From NCBI RefSeq assembly GCF_014842925.1, contig NZ_JACYXJ010000005.1, positions 310,001-374,000 on the forward strand: 64,000 nucleotides of DNA. Direction: 5' to 3'. The stretch is from Roseibium polysiphoniae (GTDB taxonomy: Bacteria; Pseudomonadota; Alphaproteobacteria; Rhizobiales; Stappiaceae). Under the pieces are notes generated by a model, which ran no database searches, was not told the origin of the DNA, and worked only from the letters and a program-made list of their open reading frames with translations. A program made the position numbers and the translations under genes. Below, piece by piece: positions 44,863 to 54,383 of the stretch (within the stretch, counting starts at the first letter, position 1; every line of letters begins with the position of its first letter).

Positions 44863-45720
44863 ATGTTTGATGTTGCTGTTTCAACCCCATCAAAGATGGA
44901 GGCCGCGCCAATGCAGCGCGCCCGGGGGGAGGCACGCATCTCGTTCAAACAGATGGGGTCCCAGACACGACTGGATGAGCTGTATCAACGCGGGTCAGCG
45001 AAATTCCGCCTTCCGAAGGTCTATGACAACATACCGGTCGCCGTCCTGATCAACACGGCCGGAGGTGTCACCGGGGGGGATGAGTACTCATATTCGGCGC
45101 GGGTTGCCGCAGGCGGTCACGCGATCCTTACGAGCCAGGCTGCCGAGCGCGCCTATCGCCGTTCGGCCGGAAACGGCACGATCATCACGCGACTGACGGC
45201 CGAAGCAAACGCATTCGTTGAATGGCTGCCTCAGGAGACGATCCTGTTCAATGCATCAGCCTTGCACCGCTCCATGACGGTCGACCTGAAAGGCAACGCA
45301 CGCTTTCTCGGCATCGAATCCATCGTCCTGGGCCGAACTGCCATGGGTGAAAGGATCGACACGGTCTCCTTCAGGGACAAGTGGCGCATTCACCGTGATG
45401 GAAAACTCGTCTTTGCCGATGACGCGCGCCTTGAAGGCAACACCAAGGACATTCTCAAGGGCTCCGCGACCACCTCAGGTGGTCTAGCTTTCGCAACATT
45501 GATTGATTGCGACCCGAACGCCGAGACCCGGCTCGATCGTGCCCGCAGTGCACTCGAAGGCTGCGGCCCGGGAACCTCAGTCAGGGCCGCCGCCAGCGCC
45601 TGGAACGGGGTTCTGACGGCACGCTTCGTTGCAGCCGATGGACGGGCCCTGCGTGACGCGCTGATGTCGTTTCTTGAAACCTATCGTTCAGCACCTCTGC
45701 CACGGGTCTGGCACTGCTGA
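44863..45720 (+). CDS. ureD: Urease accessory protein UreD
   Basis: A 285-residue scaffold that binds apo-urease and, with UreF and UreG, guides nickel into the active site. Family stretches include FRLPKVYDNIPVAVLINTAGGVTGGD and TSQAAERAYRRSAG. ATG 44863 follows GGGAG by about ten to eleven bases; ATG 44896 (MEAAPMQRARGEAR) is an alternative. It is the first gene of the urease operon, 33 bases before ureA. Confidence 0.95.
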   Translation: MFDVAVSTPSKMEAAPMQRARGEARISFKQMGSQTRLDELYQRGSAKFRLPKVYDNIPVAVLINTAGGVTGGDEYSYSARVAAGGHAILTSQAAERAYRRSAGNGTIITRLTAEANAFVEWLPQETILFNASALHRSMTVDLKGNARFLGIESIVLGRTAMGERIDTVSFRDKWRIHRDGKLVFADDARLEGNTKDILKGSATTSGGLAFATLIDCDPNAETRLDRARSALEGCGPGTSVRAAASAWNGVLTARFVAADGRALRDALMSFLETYRSAPLPRVWHC

Positions 45721-45753
45721 ACACGCCATAATCATCATCAAGGGGAGGTTACG

Positions 45754-46056
45754 TTGAATCTCACGCCACGTGAAAAAGACAAGTTGCTGATTGCCACGGC
45801 CGCCATGGTCGCCCGCCGACGCCTGGAACGCGGCGTCAAGCTGAACCATCCTGAAGCAATCGCTCTGATCACCGATTTTGTCGTTGAAGGGGCAAGGGAT
45901 GGACGCTCGGTTGCCGATCTCATGGAAACCGGTGCGAAGGTTCTGACACGCGACCAGGTCATGGATGGCATCGCCGAGATGATCCATGACGTTCAGGTTG
46001 AGGCCACCTTTCCGGACGGAACCAAACTCGTCACCGTTCACGAACCGATCCGCTAG
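45754..46056 (+). CDS. ureA: Urease subunit gamma
   Basis: A 100-residue structural subunit of urease (urea to ammonia and carbamate), with [20 protein letters not shown] and [19 protein letters not shown]. It starts with TTG 45754, supported by GGGGAGG about six bases upstream. In this operon gamma and beta are separate genes, with one small gene between them. Confidence 0.97.
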   Translation: MNLTPREKDKLLIATAAMVARRRLERGVKLNHPEAIALITDFVVEGARDGRSVADLMETGAKVLTRDQVMDGIAEMIHDVQVEATFPDGTKLVTVHEPIR

Positions 46057-46075
46057 TGTTTCAAAGGAGATTTTC

Positions 46076-46279
46076 ATGAAAAAGATTGCTCTCTCCACGG
46101 CCACCTTGCTCGCATCAGCAGGCTCTGCGCTGGCCCATCCAAGCGCCCTGCAACATGCACACCCGCACACGGATGCCTCGGGCATATTCACGATCGAAAC
46201 ACTGGTCATCGTCGCACTCGGCCTGTCTCTGGCCGGCGCCATCGCCTGGGCCCGCCGCGGCCAGGAAGGTGGCAAATGA
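46076..46279 (+). CDS. Small exported His-rich membrane protein inside the urease operon
   Basis: A 67-residue protein of no recognised family. Signal peptide [20 protein letters not shown], then a His-rich segment [14 protein letters not shown] (five histidines within 14 residues) and one membrane helix (about 39-58) with a basic end. The topology would place the histidines in the periplasm, in keeping with metal binding. ATG 46076 has AAAGGAGA six bases upstream, and its end overlaps ureB by four bases, so it is coupled into the operon. A nickel link is inference. Confidence 0.75.
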   Translation: MKKIALSTATLLASAGSALAHPSALQHAHPHTDASGIFTIETLVIVALGLSLAGAIAWARRGQEGGK

Positions 46280-46581
46280 TCCCCGGAGAACTTTTCCCAG
46301 CAGACGGCGAGATCGAATTGAACGCTGGCCTTGAGGGCATTTCCATCGAAGTTTCGAACACCGGTGACCGTCCGATACAAGTCGGCAGCCATTATCACTT
46401 CGCCGAAACCAACGAAGGCCTTTCCTTCGACCGCGAAGCTGCGCGCGGCATGCGTCTGGACATTCCAGCGGGAACCGCCGTGCGTTTCGAACCCGGTCAA
46501 AGCCGGTCCGTATCGCTTGTGTCCTATCGCGGCGATCGCGCCGTTTATGGCTTCAACCAGAAAGTCATGGGCGCGCTCTAG
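46276..46581 (+). CDS. ureB: Urease subunit beta
   Basis: A 101-residue structural subunit. The start [18 protein letters not shown] and the [18 protein letters not shown] stretch are typical of UreB. ATG overlaps the stop of the small His-rich gene (ATGA). It is followed by the DUF1311 gene. Confidence 0.97.
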   Translation: MIPGELFPADGEIELNAGLEGISIEVSNTGDRPIQVGSHYHFAETNEGLSFDREAARGMRLDIPAGTAVRFEPGQSRSVSLVSYRGDRAVYGFNQKVMGAL

Positions 46582-46613
46582 GCGGCAGACGGCGATCCGG
46601 GGAGGGCGTCATC

Positions 46614-47027
46614 ATGAAAAATCAGCTTCTTGCACTGGCAGGTCTGGCGCTCGTGACATCAACGGATGGACTCAGCGCGCAGGACAACATCGATTGCGGC
46701 TATCCGCTGAACCAGATGGAAATGACCTATTGCGCCGAAAAGGCCTGGAAACAGTCTGACGCTGACCTGAATGCCGCCTACCAGACCGCAATGGCGACCA
46801 TGCGCAGCCTCGACGCCAATCTGCCTGACAACATGCAGGGCGGGGCCGACGCACTCCGTGACGCCCAGCGCTCCTGGATTCCATATCGCGACAAGGCTTG
46901 CGAGGCCTATGGCTTCCTCGCCCGCGGCGGGTCCATGGAACCGATGCTGATTTACGGCTGCCTGGCAACACTGACCGTCAAGCGCACCGATGAACTGAAT
47001 GAACTCGCCGAAGGTCTCGGCAACTGA
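46614..47027 (+). CDS. Exported DUF1311/LprI-like protein inside the urease operon
   Basis: A 137-residue periplasmic protein with a signal peptide (about 1-22, ending DGLSA) and four cysteines likely forming two disulfides (C28, C40, C85, C104 by approximate count). The LprI/DUF1311 fold is known for lysozyme inhibition in some bacteria. GGGAGG lies nine bases upstream of the ATG. Its presence between ureB and ureC is conserved in several rhizobial urease loci; its role there is unknown. Confidence 0.85.
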   Translation: MKNQLLALAGLALVTSTDGLSAQDNIDCGYPLNQMEMTYCAEKAWKQSDADLNAAYQTAMATMRSLDANLPDNMQGGADALRDAQRSWIPYRDKACEAYGFLARGGSMEPMLIYGCLATLTVKRTDELNELAEGLGN

Positions 47028-47075
47028 AGATCCGCGCGGGGCCGCAAGGCTCTCGCCGCGACCAGGAGGACGTAA

Positions 47076-48788
47076 ATGCCTTATAAAATGCCCCGCGCCG
47101 CCTATGCGGACATGTTCGGACCGACCACCGGCGATCGCCTTCGGCTCGCAGACACCGACCTTGTGGTCGAAGTCGAGAAGGACTTCACCACCTACGGCGA
47201 AGAAGTAAAATTCGGCGGCGGCAAGGTAATCCGCGACGGCATGGGTCAGTCCCAGCATCCTCGCTCGGCGGGGGCTGTCGATACAGTCATCACCAATGCC
47301 CTGATTATCGATCACTGGGGCATCGTGAAGGCAGACGTGGGCCTGAAGGACGGCCGCATCGTCGCAATCGGCAAGGCAGGCAACCCGGATGTTCAGCCTG
47401 GTGTCGACATCATCGTCGGACCGGGCACGGAAGCCATCGCAGGGGAGGGCAAGATCCTGACCGCGGGTGCGCTCGACGTGCATATTCACTTCATTTGCCC
47501 GCAGCAGATCGAAGAGGCCCTCATGTCTGGCGTCACGACCATGCTCGGCGGTGGCACGGGTCCGGCAACGGGCACCAACGCCACCACCTGTACACCGGGC
47601 CCCTGGCATATCACGCGCATGCTGCAGGCCGCGGACAGCTTCCCCATGAACCTGGCATTTGCCGGCAAGGGGAACGCCTCACTTCCGGCAGGCCTGGAGG
47701 AACAGATCCTTGCTGGTGCCTGCGCACTCAAGCTGCACGAGGACTGGGGCACAACACCGGCGGCCATCGACACATGCCTCTCGGTCGCCGACGAATACGA
47801 TATCCAGGTGATGATCCATACGGATACGCTGAACGAAAGCGGTTTCGTCGAAAACACCACCGCAGCGTTCAAGAACCGCACGATCCATGCCTTTCATACG
47901 GAAGGGGCCGGCGGCGGTCACGCGCCGGATATCATCAAGGTTTGCGGCGAGCTGAACGTCCTGCCGTCTTCGACCAATCCGACCCGGCCCTACACGATCA
48001 ACACCATCGATGAACACCTCGATATGCTGATGGTCTGTCACCATCTGGATGCCTCCATTCCGGAAGACGTTGCATTCGCAGAAAGCCGGATCAGGCGCGA
48101 GACCATTGCGGCAGAAGACATTCTGCATGACATGGGTGCGTTTTCGATCATCGCCTCAGACAGTCAGGCCATGGGCCGCGTCGGCGAAGTGATCATCCGC
48201 ACCATGCAGACCGCCCACAAAATGAAGTCACAACGTGGCCGTCTGAGCGAAGAAACCGGTGAGAACGACAACCATCGCGTCAAACGCTACATGTCCAAGA
48301 TCACCATCAACCCGGCGATTGCCCATGGTCTTGATGAGCACATCGGCTCGGTTGAAGTCGGCAAACTGGCCGATCTCGTGCTGTGGGATCCGAAGTTCTT
48401 CGGCGTCAAGCCGGACATGGTGCTGAAGCTCGGCACCATTGCCGCCGCGCCCATGGGCGATCCCAACGCCTCCATCCCGACACCGCAACCGGTCCACTAC
48501 CGTCCGATGTTTGGCGCTTACGGCAAGGCGATGACCCAAAGCCGCGTCACCTTTGTTTCCAAGGCTGCCTTCGATCACGGCGTCAAGGACAAGGCCGGGC
48601 TCGACAGTCTTGTCCTGCCGGTCAAGAACGTTCGCGGCGGCATCTCGAAAAAATCCATGGTGCTCAACGACGCAACGCCTGAGATCGAGGTTCATCCCGA
48701 GACCTATGAGGTCCGCGCCAATGGCGAACTGCTCACCTGCGAACCCGCCGAAGTGCTCCCCATGTCCCAGCGCTACTTCCTGTTCTAA
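47076..48788 (+). CDS. ureC: Urease subunit alpha
   Basis: The 570-residue catalytic subunit with two nickel ions. Visible are the metal-binding HIHFICP, the carbamylated lysine in [10 protein letters not shown], the flap cysteine region MVCHHLD and the later metal histidines in MIHTDT and [18 protein letters not shown] lies about five to ten bases before the ATG at 47076. Length is standard and no key residue is missing. Confidence 0.98.
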   Translation: MPYKMPRAAYADMFGPTTGDRLRLADTDLVVEVEKDFTTYGEEVKFGGGKVIRDGMGQSQHPRSAGAVDTVITNALIIDHWGIVKADVGLKDGRIVAIGKAGNPDVQPGVDIIVGPGTEAIAGEGKILTAGALDVHIHFICPQQIEEALMSGVTTMLGGGTGPATGTNATTCTPGPWHITRMLQAADSFPMNLAFAGKGNASLPAGLEEQILAGACALKLHEDWGTTPAAIDTCLSVADEYDIQVMIHTDTLNESGFVENTTAAFKNRTIHAFHTEGAGGGHAPDIIKVCGELNVLPSSTNPTRPYTINTIDEHLDMLMVCHHLDASIPEDVAFAESRIRRETIAAEDILHDMGAFSIIASDSQAMGRVGEVIIRTMQTAHKMKSQRGRLSEETGENDNHRVKRYMSKITINPAIAHGLDEHIGSVEVGKLADLVLWDPKFFGVKPDMVLKLGTIAAAPMGDPNASIPTPQPVHYRPMFGAYGKAMTQSRVTFVSKAAFDHGVKDKAGLDSLVLPVKNVRGGISKKSMVLNDATPEIEVHPETYEVRANGELLTCEPAEVLPMSQRYFLF

Positions 48789-48808
48789 AAACCTGACAGA
48801 ACGGAGGG

Positions 48809-49096
48809 GTGACGGCGTTTGTCTACATCATGGCGTCGAGCCGAAATGGCACGCTTTACACGGGCGTCACCACAGATCTGGCCCGGAGGGTTTATGAGCA
48901 TAAGGTAGAAGCGGTGCCCGGCTTTACTGGAAGATATGATTGCAAGCATCTTGTCTGGTACGAAGTCCACGATGACGTAGGGCGGGCAATCCAGCGAGAA
49001 AAGAACATCAAGCGATACTACCGCAACTGGAAACTCAATTTGATCAACGCGATGAACCCGGAATGGCATGATCTCTATGAGCAACTGAACGGCTAG
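48809..49096 (+). CDS. GIY-YIG nuclease family protein (YhbQ/UPF0213-like)
   Basis: A 95-residue single-domain GIY-YIG protein. The motif pair is VYIMAS ... LYTGVT, then the conserved arginine in DLARRVYEH and the glutamate in QREKNIKRYYR. Such small proteins are thought to be structure-specific nucleases. Start is GTG 48809 (MTAFVYIM), with GGAGG only one base away, so ATG 48830 cannot be excluded. It interrupts the urease operon between ureC and the GST gene. Its stop codon is one base before an inverted-repeat element. It looks like an accessory insertion. Confidence 0.85.
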   Translation: MTAFVYIMASSRNGTLYTGVTTDLARRVYEHKVEAVPGFTGRYDCKHLVWYEVHDDVGRAIQREKNIKRYYRNWKLNLINAMNPEWHDLYEQLNG

Positions 49097-49097
49097 T

Positions 49098-49253
49098 GGA
49101 TCCTCGGGACTTCGCCCGAGGATGACTATGGAGAGGCGGGAATTAAATACGAGATTTGATCGCATGATCGTTTCAATCATTTTGTTCGGCACAATCCTCT
49201 CCAATAGTGTTGAGAGTATCTGTCGTCATCCTCGGGCGAAGTCCCGAGGATCC
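49098..49253. repeat. 156-bp inverted-repeat element (MITE/REP-like) after the GIY-YIG gene
   Basis: Two perfect 29-base inverted copies flank a 98-base centre: left 49098-49126, right 49225-49253. Each copy is itself a palindrome, with arms ATCCTCGGG and CCCGAGGAT around a six-base loop. The centre holds a further inverted pair, TGGAGAGG and CCTCTCCA. It could fold as a long cruciform in DNA or a stem in mRNA. Nothing codes in it. It separates the GIY-YIG stop from the GST start. Confidence 0.9.
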
Positions 49254-49288
49254 AAATGCCGAAACAGACGAGTGTGGAAAGAACCAAG

Positions 49289-49894
49289 ATGTACAAGGTA
49301 ATCGGGACACTGCAGTCGCGGGCGCTGCGGGTGCTCTGGCTTTTGGAGGAACTCGGCGAGGCCTATGTCCATGATCCCGCCAATCCGCAGTCTGATGCCG
49401 TCCGCGCCGCCAACCCGGCCGGCAAGATCCCCGTGTTGATCGACGGTGATGCGGTGCTGACAGACTCGATCGCCATATGCACTTATCTCGCCGACAAACA
49501 CGGCAAGGTGACCTTTCCGGCAGGCACCATCGACCGCGCGAGGCAGGACAGCTTCACCCAGTTCGCCGTTGACGAGCTGGAAGGCGCGCTTTGGACCGCT
49601 GCCAAGAACTCTTTCATTCATCCCAAAGACATGCGTGTCCCAGACATCAAATCCGTCTGCAAGGCAGAGTTCTCCAACGCACTCAAGACACTGGAAACCC
49701 GCCTGGGAGACCGCCCCTATGTCATGGGTGAGACCTTCACCATTGCCGACATCATCATCGGACATTGTTCCGGCTGGGCGGTCGTCGCAAAGTTCGACCT
49801 GCCCAAGGAAGGGCCTGTCGCCGCCTATTTCAAGCGCTTGCGTGAACGGCCTGCGTTCAAGGCAATGATTGCCAAACTCAAAGAGGCTTCATGA
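49289..49894 (+). CDS. Glutathione S-transferase-like protein in the urease operon
   Basis: A 201-residue GST-fold protein. The thioredoxin-like N-terminal domain starts [23 protein letters not shown] and has the cis-proline/glutathione site [23 protein letters not shown]; the helical C-terminal domain ends with [13 protein letters not shown] 49289 is preferred, with GGAAAG upstream; the longer frame to 49256 would run into the repeat element. The stop overlaps ureE by four bases. GST-like genes occur in urease operons of related bacteria; the reason is unknown. Confidence 0.87.
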   Translation: MYKVIGTLQSRALRVLWLLEELGEAYVHDPANPQSDAVRAANPAGKIPVLIDGDAVLTDSIAICTYLADKHGKVTFPAGTIDRARQDSFTQFAVDELEGALWTAAKNSFIHPKDMRVPDIKSVCKAEFSNALKTLETRLGDRPYVMGETFTIADIIIGHCSGWAVVAKFDLPKEGPVAAYFKRLRERPAFKAMIAKLKEAS

Positions 49895-50385
49895 TCCGCG
49901 TCGCTGACATTCTTGCTGCAGGAACCTGGGAAGGCGAGCCCGCAGAGACGATCACTCTGGACAGGGAAGACCGGCATCGGCGTAGAGCCGTGCTGACCGG
50001 GTCAGGCGGCACCGCGTTCCTGCTCGACCAGCCCAATGCAGTGCATTTGCACCATGGCGATGGTCTTCAGTTGGAAGATGGGCGCATCGTCGAAGTTGTC
50101 GGGGCCTCCGAAGAACTCGTCGAGATCGAGGCGGAGGACATGGGTCATCTGGTCAAGATCGCATGGCATCTGGGCAACCGGCATCTGCCGACGCAGTTGA
50201 TGGAGCAAACGCTGCGGATCCGCCGGGACCATGTCATCGAAGATCTTGTTGTCCGCCTTGGCGGCAAATTGACAGTTCTGCGCGCGCCGTTTGATCCAGA
50301 AGGTGGCGCCTATGGCCATGGTCAGACCCACAGACATGATCACGGGCACGAAAGTCACCATCATGGACACTCGCATGACCACTGA
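49891..50385 (+). CDS. ureE: Urease accessory protein UreE (nickel carrier)
   Basis: A 164-residue nickel-delivering chaperone. The conserved nickel histidine region is [15 protein letters not shown], and the C-terminus is a metal-binding tail (about 147-164) with ten histidines among G, D, S residues. Its start overlaps the GST stop by four bases (ATGA), showing coupling. It overlaps ureF by 11 bases. Confidence 0.96.
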   Translation: MIRVADILAAGTWEGEPAETITLDREDRHRRRAVLTGSGGTAFLLDQPNAVHLHHGDGLQLEDGRIVEVVGASEELVEIEAEDMGHLVKIAWHLGNRHLPTQLMEQTLRIRRDHVIEDLVVRLGGKLTVLRAPFDPEGGAYGHGQTHRHDHGHESHHHGHSHDH

Positions 50386-51103
50386 TGCGGTGTCTTCCGC
50401 AGCGCTTTATCGCCTGCTCGCCTTCCTCTCTCCTGCCTTTCCGATTGGTGCCTATACCTATAGCCACGGTCTGGAACAGGTCATCGAGGAAGAAGAGGTC
50501 ACGGACGCCCGAAGCCTCAAGATCTGGCTGGAGGATATTTTGCGCTTTGGTGCAGGCCGCAGCGACATTATCCTTGCCAAGGAAACGATGCTTGCAGCGG
50601 CGCGCGGAGATGCAGCAGCCGTTCGCGACCTGATCGATCTTGGCCTCGCCCTGCAGCCCTCCAGGGAGCGGCATCTCGAAACCAGCGCACAGGGCACAGC
50701 CTTTATCGATGCGGTTGTGAAGGCCTGGTCGCCAGAGGGCGACAGTCCGGCCGCTTGTGTTTTTGCAAATCTCACTGATATTTCGTCGCAGAACACACCA
50801 AAGTCCTGGCCCTATCCAGTCGCTGTCGGGCTGACCGCCGCCGCCTGGAACTTACCCACCGATGCCACTGCAACGGGACTGCTCCACGCCTTCAGTGCGA
50901 ACATCATTTCAGCTGCGGTCCGGGCGGTTCCACTTGGACAAAGCGACGGTCAGCGGGTTTTGGCAGCGCTGGAAGAAACAATCGCTGAAGTGACAAGGGA
51001 GGCACTCGATGCCGGTCTGGATGAACTCGGCACCTGCAGCTTTTTGGCCGACATTGCGTCCATGGCCCATGAAACAAAATACTCGAGGTTATTCCGCTCA
51101 TGA
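50375..51103 (+). CDS. ureF: Urease accessory protein UreF
   Basis: A 242-residue partner of UreD and UreG in urease activation. The [21 protein letters not shown] start and the late [27 protein letters not shown] end are standard. ATG 50375 ([12 protein letters not shown]) is chosen; ATG 50363 (MDTRMTT) is also possible. It overlaps ureE upstream and ureG downstream, so the accessory genes are a single coupled unit. Confidence 0.95.
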   Translation: MTTDAVSSAALYRLLAFLSPAFPIGAYTYSHGLEQVIEEEEVTDARSLKIWLEDILRFGAGRSDIILAKETMLAAARGDAAAVRDLIDLGLALQPSRERHLETSAQGTAFIDAVVKAWSPEGDSPAACVFANLTDISSQNTPKSWPYPVAVGLTAAAWNLPTDATATGLLHAFSANIISAAVRAVPLGQSDGQRVLAALEETIAEVTREALDAGLDELGTCSFLADIASMAHETKYSRLFRS

Positions 51104-51711
51104 GTTCTTCAAACGGTGCTTTGCGTGTTGGAATTGGCGGCCCGGTCGGCTCCGGCAAGACCACTTTGACCGACAGGCTTTGCAAGGCGATGCGCGATCA
51201 GTATTCGCTCGCCGTCATCACCAATGACATCTACACCAGCGAAGATGCCGAGGCCCTGATGCGCTCCCAGGCGCTTTCCAGCGATCGCATTCGCGGTGTG
51301 GAAACCGGTGGCTGCCCGCATACGGCCATTCGTGAAGACGCCTCCATCAATCTGGCCGCCGTGGCCGACCTCAATCAGGCCTTTCCCGATCTCGATCTCA
51401 TCCTGATTGAGTCCGGCGGCGACAATCTGGCAGCGACCTTTTCGCCCGAACTGGCTGATCTGACCATCTATGTGATCGACGTCGCCGCAGGCGAGGAAAT
51501 CCCGCGCAAGGGTGGCCCGGGTATCACCCGCTCGGATCTGCTGGTCATCAACAAGACCGATCTGGCCCCCCATGTCGGTGCTGATCTCTCCGTGATGGAT
51601 CGCGACGCGAAGAAAATGCGCAAAGCGCGGCCCTTTGTTTTTGCAAATACAAAAGCGGGGGCAGGGGTTCAGGAGATCGTGCAATTCATCGTCGAAAAGG
51701 GCGGGCTCTAG
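51100..51711 (+). CDS. ureG: Urease accessory GTPase UreG
   Basis: A 203-residue SIMIBI-class GTPase supplying energy for nickel insertion. P-loop is [13 protein letters not shown], the Cys-x-His metal motif is in [16 protein letters not shown], and NKTD provides guanine specificity. It overlaps ureF by four bases. Last gene of the urease unit. Confidence 0.97.
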   Translation: MSSSNGALRVGIGGPVGSGKTTLTDRLCKAMRDQYSLAVITNDIYTSEDAEALMRSQALSSDRIRGVETGGCPHTAIREDASINLAAVADLNQAFPDLDLILIESGGDNLAATFSPELADLTIYVIDVAAGEEIPRKGGPGITRSDLLVINKTDLAPHVGADLSVMDRDAKKMRKARPFVFANTKAGAGVQEIVQFIVEKGGL

Positions 51712-51832
51712 GGTCATCGTTCAAGCACCCGCCGGAATCATGAGATTAATTTCGCGCGCCGTTCAGCCGAGTTGTAATAAAATCCAAATCTGACTTAAGT
51801 CATCACTCATTGATCGAAAGGGGAGACCGGTC

Positions 51833-52231
51833 ATGATGTTCGACGGTATCAATATCTTGGCCGTGCTGGCCGCCGCCGCAGGCTCATTTGTGTTTGGCGC
51901 AATCTGGTATGGCGCGCTTGGCAAGGCATGGATGAAGGCCGCAAGCTTGTCACCTGAACAGACCAAGCCGGCGCCAGTGACCATGGCCATCGCCTTTGCC
52001 TGTCAACTCTTGATGGCCTTCGTCCTGGCCGGCGTGATCTACCATGTTGGCGGAACGAACCTGAAGACCGGCCTTATCTCCGCGGGAATGGTTTGGACCG
52101 GTTTCATCCTGACCAGCCAGATCGTCAATCACCGCTTTCAGGGCGCGCCCTGGTCGCTTACCTTGATTGATTGCGGCCATTGGCTTGGTGTTTTGATGCT
52201 TCAGGGCACCATCATAGGCCTGATTGGCTAG
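51833..52231 (+). CDS. DUF1761 four-helix membrane protein
   Basis: A 132-residue protein with four hydrophobic helices (about 8-28, 50-70, 80-100, 112-130) and the family's FGAIWYGALGKAWMKA stretch. Function unknown. AAGGGGAGA lies about ten bases before the ATG. It follows ureG by 121 bases of A+T-richer DNA, so it probably has its own promoter; a urease link is not established. Confidence 0.85.
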   Translation: MMFDGINILAVLAAAAGSFVFGAIWYGALGKAWMKAASLSPEQTKPAPVTMAIAFACQLLMAFVLAGVIYHVGGTNLKTGLISAGMVWTGFILTSQIVNHRFQGAPWSLTLIDCGHWLGVLMLQGTIIGLIG

Positions 52232-52375
52232 GCCTCTTCGACCAAGGTTGACGCCTACGAAAGTACCAACCCTTGCGTATGGACGCTGTGTGGGTGCATG
52301 CGCATAATGTCGCCGACAAAGTCGGGTCTGCCGTTTGGGCATGCGCCCTTTTAGTGATGTCTGGGAGGTTATCAC

Positions 52376-54313
52376 ATGTCGGACAATGTATTCCCCGTGC
52401 CTGCTGAGGTCGCGGAGCGGGCTCATGTGGACAATGCGAAGTACCTGGAGATGTACAAGCGGTCGGTCGAGGACCCCGAAGGGTTCTGGGGCGAGCATGG
52501 CAAGCGCGTCGACTGGATGAAGCCTTACACCAAGGTGAAGAACACCTCCTACGACTACCACAACGTGGACATCAAGTGGTTCGAGGATGGAACACTCAAC
52601 GTGTCGGCCAACTGTGTTGACCGGCATCTCGAGACCCGTGGCGACCAGCCCGCGATCATTTGGGAAGGCGACGATCCGAGCGAAAGCAAGGTCATCACCT
52701 ACAAGCAGCTTCATCACGAAGTGAATGTCTTCGCCAACGTCCTGCATTCCCAGGGTGTCAAGAAAGGCGATCGCGTCACGCTCTACCTTCCGATGATCCC
52801 CGAAGCGGCCTATGCGATGCTCGCCTGTGCGCGCATCGGCGCAGTTCACTCCATCGTCTTTGGCGGTTTCTCACCGGACAGTCTCGCCCAGCGCATCGAC
52901 GGCTGTGACAGCAAGTGCGTCGTGACCGCGGACGAGGGCCTGCGCGGCGGACGTAAGGTTCCCTTGAAAGCCAACGTCGACAAGGCAATCGAGAAGGCGC
53001 CGGTCGACAGCGTCATCGTGGTCAAGCGCACCGGCGGCGACATCACCATGCAGGACGGTCGCGACGTCTGGTATCATGAAGAAGCCGACCGGGTTTCCGA
53101 TCACTGCGCACCGGTGGAAATGAACGCGGAAGATCCGCTGTTTATTCTCTACACCTCTGGCTCGACGGGACAACCCAAAGGTGTTCTGCACACGACCGGC
53201 GGCTATCTCGTCTACGCCTCGATGACCCATCAATATGTCTTCGACTATCATGATGGCGACGTCTACTGGTGTACAGCGGATGTGGGCTGGGTCACCGGCC
53301 ACAGCTACATCGTCTATGGGCCGCTTGCCAACGGCGCGACAACGCTGATGTTTGAAGGCGTGCCGACCTATCCGGGGCCAGGCCGTTTTTGGGAAGTTTG
53401 CGACAAGCACAACGTCAACATCTTCTACACGGCCCCAACAGCCATCCGCGCGCTCATGGGCGCCGGCGACGAGCATGTCACAGCCACGTCGCGCAAATCC
53501 TTGCGGCTACTCGGCTCTGTCGGTGAGCCAATCAATCCGGAAGCCTGGAACTGGTACTACAATGTGGTTGGTGAAAAACGCTGCCCCATCGTCGACACCT
53601 GGTGGCAGACAGAAACCGGCGGGATCCTGATCACGCCGCTTCCCGGCGCAACAGCACTGAAGCCCGGATCCGCAACACGTCCCTTCTTCGGCGTCCAGCC
53701 GGCAATCGTGGATGCGGAAGGACAGTTCCTGGACGGCGCGACCGAGGGCAACCTGGTGATTACCGACAGCTGGCCCGGTCAGATGCGTTCGGTCTATGGC
53801 GATCACGAGCGGTTCGTTCAGACCTACTTCGCCACCTACAAGGGCCTCTACTTCACCGGTGACGGCTGCCGCCGCGATGAAGACGGTTATTACTGGATCA
53901 CAGGCCGCGTGGATGACGTGATCAATGTCTCCGGTCACCGTATGGGCACGGCAGAGGTCGAAAGCGCGCTTGTCGCCCACCAGAAGGTCTCGGAGGCCGC
54001 CGTGGTGGGCTATCCGCACGACATCAAGGGGCAGGGCATCTATGCCTATGTCACGCTGATGGAAGGCGAAGAGCCGACGGATGAACTGAAAAAGGAACTG
54101 GTCAAGCACGTTCGCTCTGAAATCGGCCCGATCGCGTCCCCGGACCTGATCCAGTTCTCGCCCGGCCTGCCGAAGACCCGTTCCGGAAAGATCATGCGCC
54201 GCATCCTGCGCAAGATCGCCGAAGACAGCTTCGACAATCTTGGCGATACATCGACACTGGCCGATCCGGCTGTCGTTGATGACCTGATCGACAATCGCCA
54301 GAACCGCGGCTGA
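52376..54313 (+). CDS. acs: Acetyl-CoA synthetase
   Basis: A 645-residue AMP-forming ligase turning acetate into acetyl-CoA. Motifs: phosphate loop [68 protein letters not shown], and the acetylation-controlled lysine in [14 protein letters not shown] 52376 has GGGAGG seven bases upstream. Monocistronic, with a strong terminator behind. A short GGGC/GCCC hairpin followed by TTTT lies at about 52337-52352, before the start. Confidence 0.97.
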   Translation: MSDNVFPVPAEVAERAHVDNAKYLEMYKRSVEDPEGFWGEHGKRVDWMKPYTKVKNTSYDYHNVDIKWFEDGTLNVSANCVDRHLETRGDQPAIIWEGDDPSESKVITYKQLHHEVNVFANVLHSQGVKKGDRVTLYLPMIPEAAYAMLACARIGAVHSIVFGGFSPDSLAQRIDGCDSKCVVTADEGLRGGRKVPLKANVDKAIEKAPVDSVIVVKRTGGDITMQDGRDVWYHEEADRVSDHCAPVEMNAEDPLFILYTSGSTGQPKGVLHTTGGYLVYASMTHQYVFDYHDGDVYWCTADVGWVTGHSYIVYGPLANGATTLMFEGVPTYPGPGRFWEVCDKHNVNIFYTAPTAIRALMGAGDEHVTATSRKSLRLLGSVGEPINPEAWNWYYNVVGEKRCPIVDTWWQTETGGILITPLPGATALKPGSATRPFFGVQPAIVDAEGQFLDGATEGNLVITDSWPGQMRSVYGDHERFVQTYFATYKGLYFTGDGCRRDEDGYYWITGRVDDVINVSGHRMGTAEVESALVAHQKVSEAAVVGYPHDIKGQGIYAYVTLMEGEEPTDELKKELVKHVRSEIGPIASPDLIQFSPGLPKTRSGKIMRRILRKIAEDSFDNLGDTSTLADPAVVDDLIDNRQNRG

Positions 54314-54334
54314 CGCATCAGCCCGCGCAAAAAC

Positions 54335-54364
54335 AAAAGGCGCGTCCAATGACGCGCCTTTTTT
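54335..54364. terminator. Rho-independent terminator after acs (bidirectional)
   Basis: AAAAGGCGCGTC and GACGCGCCTTTT form a 12-bp perfect stem with the loop CAAT, extended by a T run; an A run on the other side allows use by the convergent gene too. Confidence 0.93.
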
Positions 54365-54383
54365 ATGACCTAAAAACTGATGC

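Noticed and set aside
49098-49253. Inverted repeat as an ordinary rho-independent terminator
   Set aside because: Two self-palindromic copies 98 bases apart, no T run, and position inside a co-oriented operon do not fit a simple terminator.
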